Shown here: in pieces, positions 14,781-15,468 of the stretch
Layout of the letters: the number at the start of each line of letters is the position of its first letter
Position numbering within the stretch: position 1 is the first letter of the stretch
From: Pavlovales sp. CCMP2436
Taxonomy: Eukaryota; Haptophyta; Pavlovophyceae; Pavlovales
Assembly: GCA_026770615.1 (NCBI GenBank)
Contig: MU631334.1
Span: forward strand, 56,294-71,761
Reading direction: 5' to 3'
Length of the DNA: 15,468 bases
Notes under the pieces: generated by a model
What the model saw: only the letters and a program-made list of their open reading frames with translations
The model's database searches: none
What the model was told of the DNA's origin: nothing
Position numbers and translations under genes: made by a program

Positions 14781-15365
14781 CATTAGAGCTGATGATATAT
14801 ACCTATTATATACCTATTGCCGCACTATTATTTCAAAAGCCGCTGCTCTGCTATCCGGTGCTTTGAATACTAATATTCATATTAACATTAATTATAAATA
14901 ATAATTATTATAATTATGACTATTCTTCTTCTTCTTCTTTTTACTATAAAAATAATAAAATAATTATAATTATAATTATTATAATGACTAATAATAAGCG
15001 CATTAATGAATGCGTACCCATAGCTGCTGCTACTCTGCCGTCCGGAGCTCTGTCTCCCGGTGAAGTTGGCGGGGGAGGCGGCGGGAACCTGACGAGCATG
15101 AGTATGAAAAGAAAAGAAAAAAAGAGTATGAGTATGAGTATGAATGTGTAAATATCTAGAAATACGTCCGTCCCCTGACAGGTCTCCACCGGACCCAAGC
15201 GTTGAGAAAAAACTCGGATCAAGGGACCTTTGCAGAGCGCACGTATACTGTCCCCATCGCAGTTTAGTAGTATTCATCTTCTTATTCTTATCAGTAGTCG
15301 AACTGTCATTTTTTTTATTTTTTTTATTCTTCTTATTGTTACCGAGCCCAGATGAAGTGACCGGC
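14781..15365. other. AT-rich spacer with microsatellites, no supported gene
   Basis: Runs of TTATAATTAT, CTTCTTCTT, GAGTATGAGTATGA (about 15100-15142) and T-rich tracts (15308-15335). A GC-rich island at about 15020-15095 could encode a short Gly-rich peptide and shows weak similarity to 14840-14865 (GCTGCTCTGCTATCCGG against GCTACTCTGCCGTCCGG), but no splice sites or longer frame support an exon. Confidence 0.5.
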
Positions 15366-15434
15366 TTTTGAACTGGCCGCCCTCGGGTGAGAAGGTGGCG
15401 GGTTGAGCGCCACTTCTCAAAGGCGACTGCGCCC
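15365..15434 (-). other. Strong hairpin with possible pol III boxes
   Basis: TGAGAAGGTGGCG (15388-15400) pairs with CGCCACTTCTCA (15408-15419) around a 7-nt loop, with one bulged G. On the minus strand GGGCGCAGTCG upstream of the stem resembles an A box, and AGTTCAAAAGCC downstream resembles a B box, so a tRNA-derived element is conceivable. I could not fold a tRNA cloverleaf. Confidence 0.4.
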
Positions 15435-15468
15435 GCCGCACCCTCTGGAGAGGGAGGGGGGGGGAGGG

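Overview
The window looks like nuclear DNA of a unicellular eukaryote, most likely an alga. Coding pieces are GC-rich exons separated by GT-AG introns. Some introns are C/T-rich and others very AT-rich, and there are many microsatellites, low-complexity tracts and decayed transposable elements. There are no bacterial-type operons, rRNA genes or CRISPR arrays. The species cannot be named from the sequence alone.

Layout, left to right. 1-660: poly-G, Arg-codon and Gly/Asp/Ser-rich low-complexity DNA. 526-3406 (+): a spliced, decayed gene of Mutator-like (MULE) transposase ancestry. It has an N-terminal Cys-rich WRKY/FAR1-like region, a remnant of the 'TNN-E-H-K' end of the transposase domain, a SWIM zinc finger, and a C-terminal Tudor/Agenet-like segment cut by an in-frame TAG. 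The DDE catalytic core is missing. 3407-4100: GC-rich degenerate repeats. 4101-4764 (-): an unrecognised ORF broken by one frameshift. 4822-5075: a dense run of hairpins between this ORF and a divergent plus-strand ORF. 5081-6555 (+): a protein with about seven 23-residue repeats, split by a 167-bp TA-flanked MITE and by a 4-bp duplication. 7006-10434 (-): a 5'-truncated non-LTR retrotransposon (RT, thumb, RNase H-like region, C-terminal zinc finger) with many frameshifts, itself hit by a 41-bp SINE fragment with a 15-bp target duplication. 11018-11266: an imperfect inverted-repeat element. 11313-11627: three head-to-tail copies of the same short SINE-like family; another copy lies at 14661-14780.

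The right part holds the two best candidates for intact host genes, in convergent orientation. The first is a three-exon, 285-residue protein on the plus strand (12280-13346), downstream of an 86-bp tandem duplication. The second is a minus-strand gene (13684-14503) whose short exon has a diverged duplicate inside the following intron. The remainder (14520-15468) is AT-rich spacer with microsatellites and a hairpin with pol III-like boxes near the end.

Overall this is a gene-poor, transposon-dense region with nested insertions whose relative order can partly be read: tandem-repeat ORF before MITE, and LINE before SINE fragment. The elements do not form one pathway. The most biologically interesting pieces are the MULE-derived SWIM plus Tudor-like gene, the hairpin cluster, and the MITE/SINE families that recur across the window.
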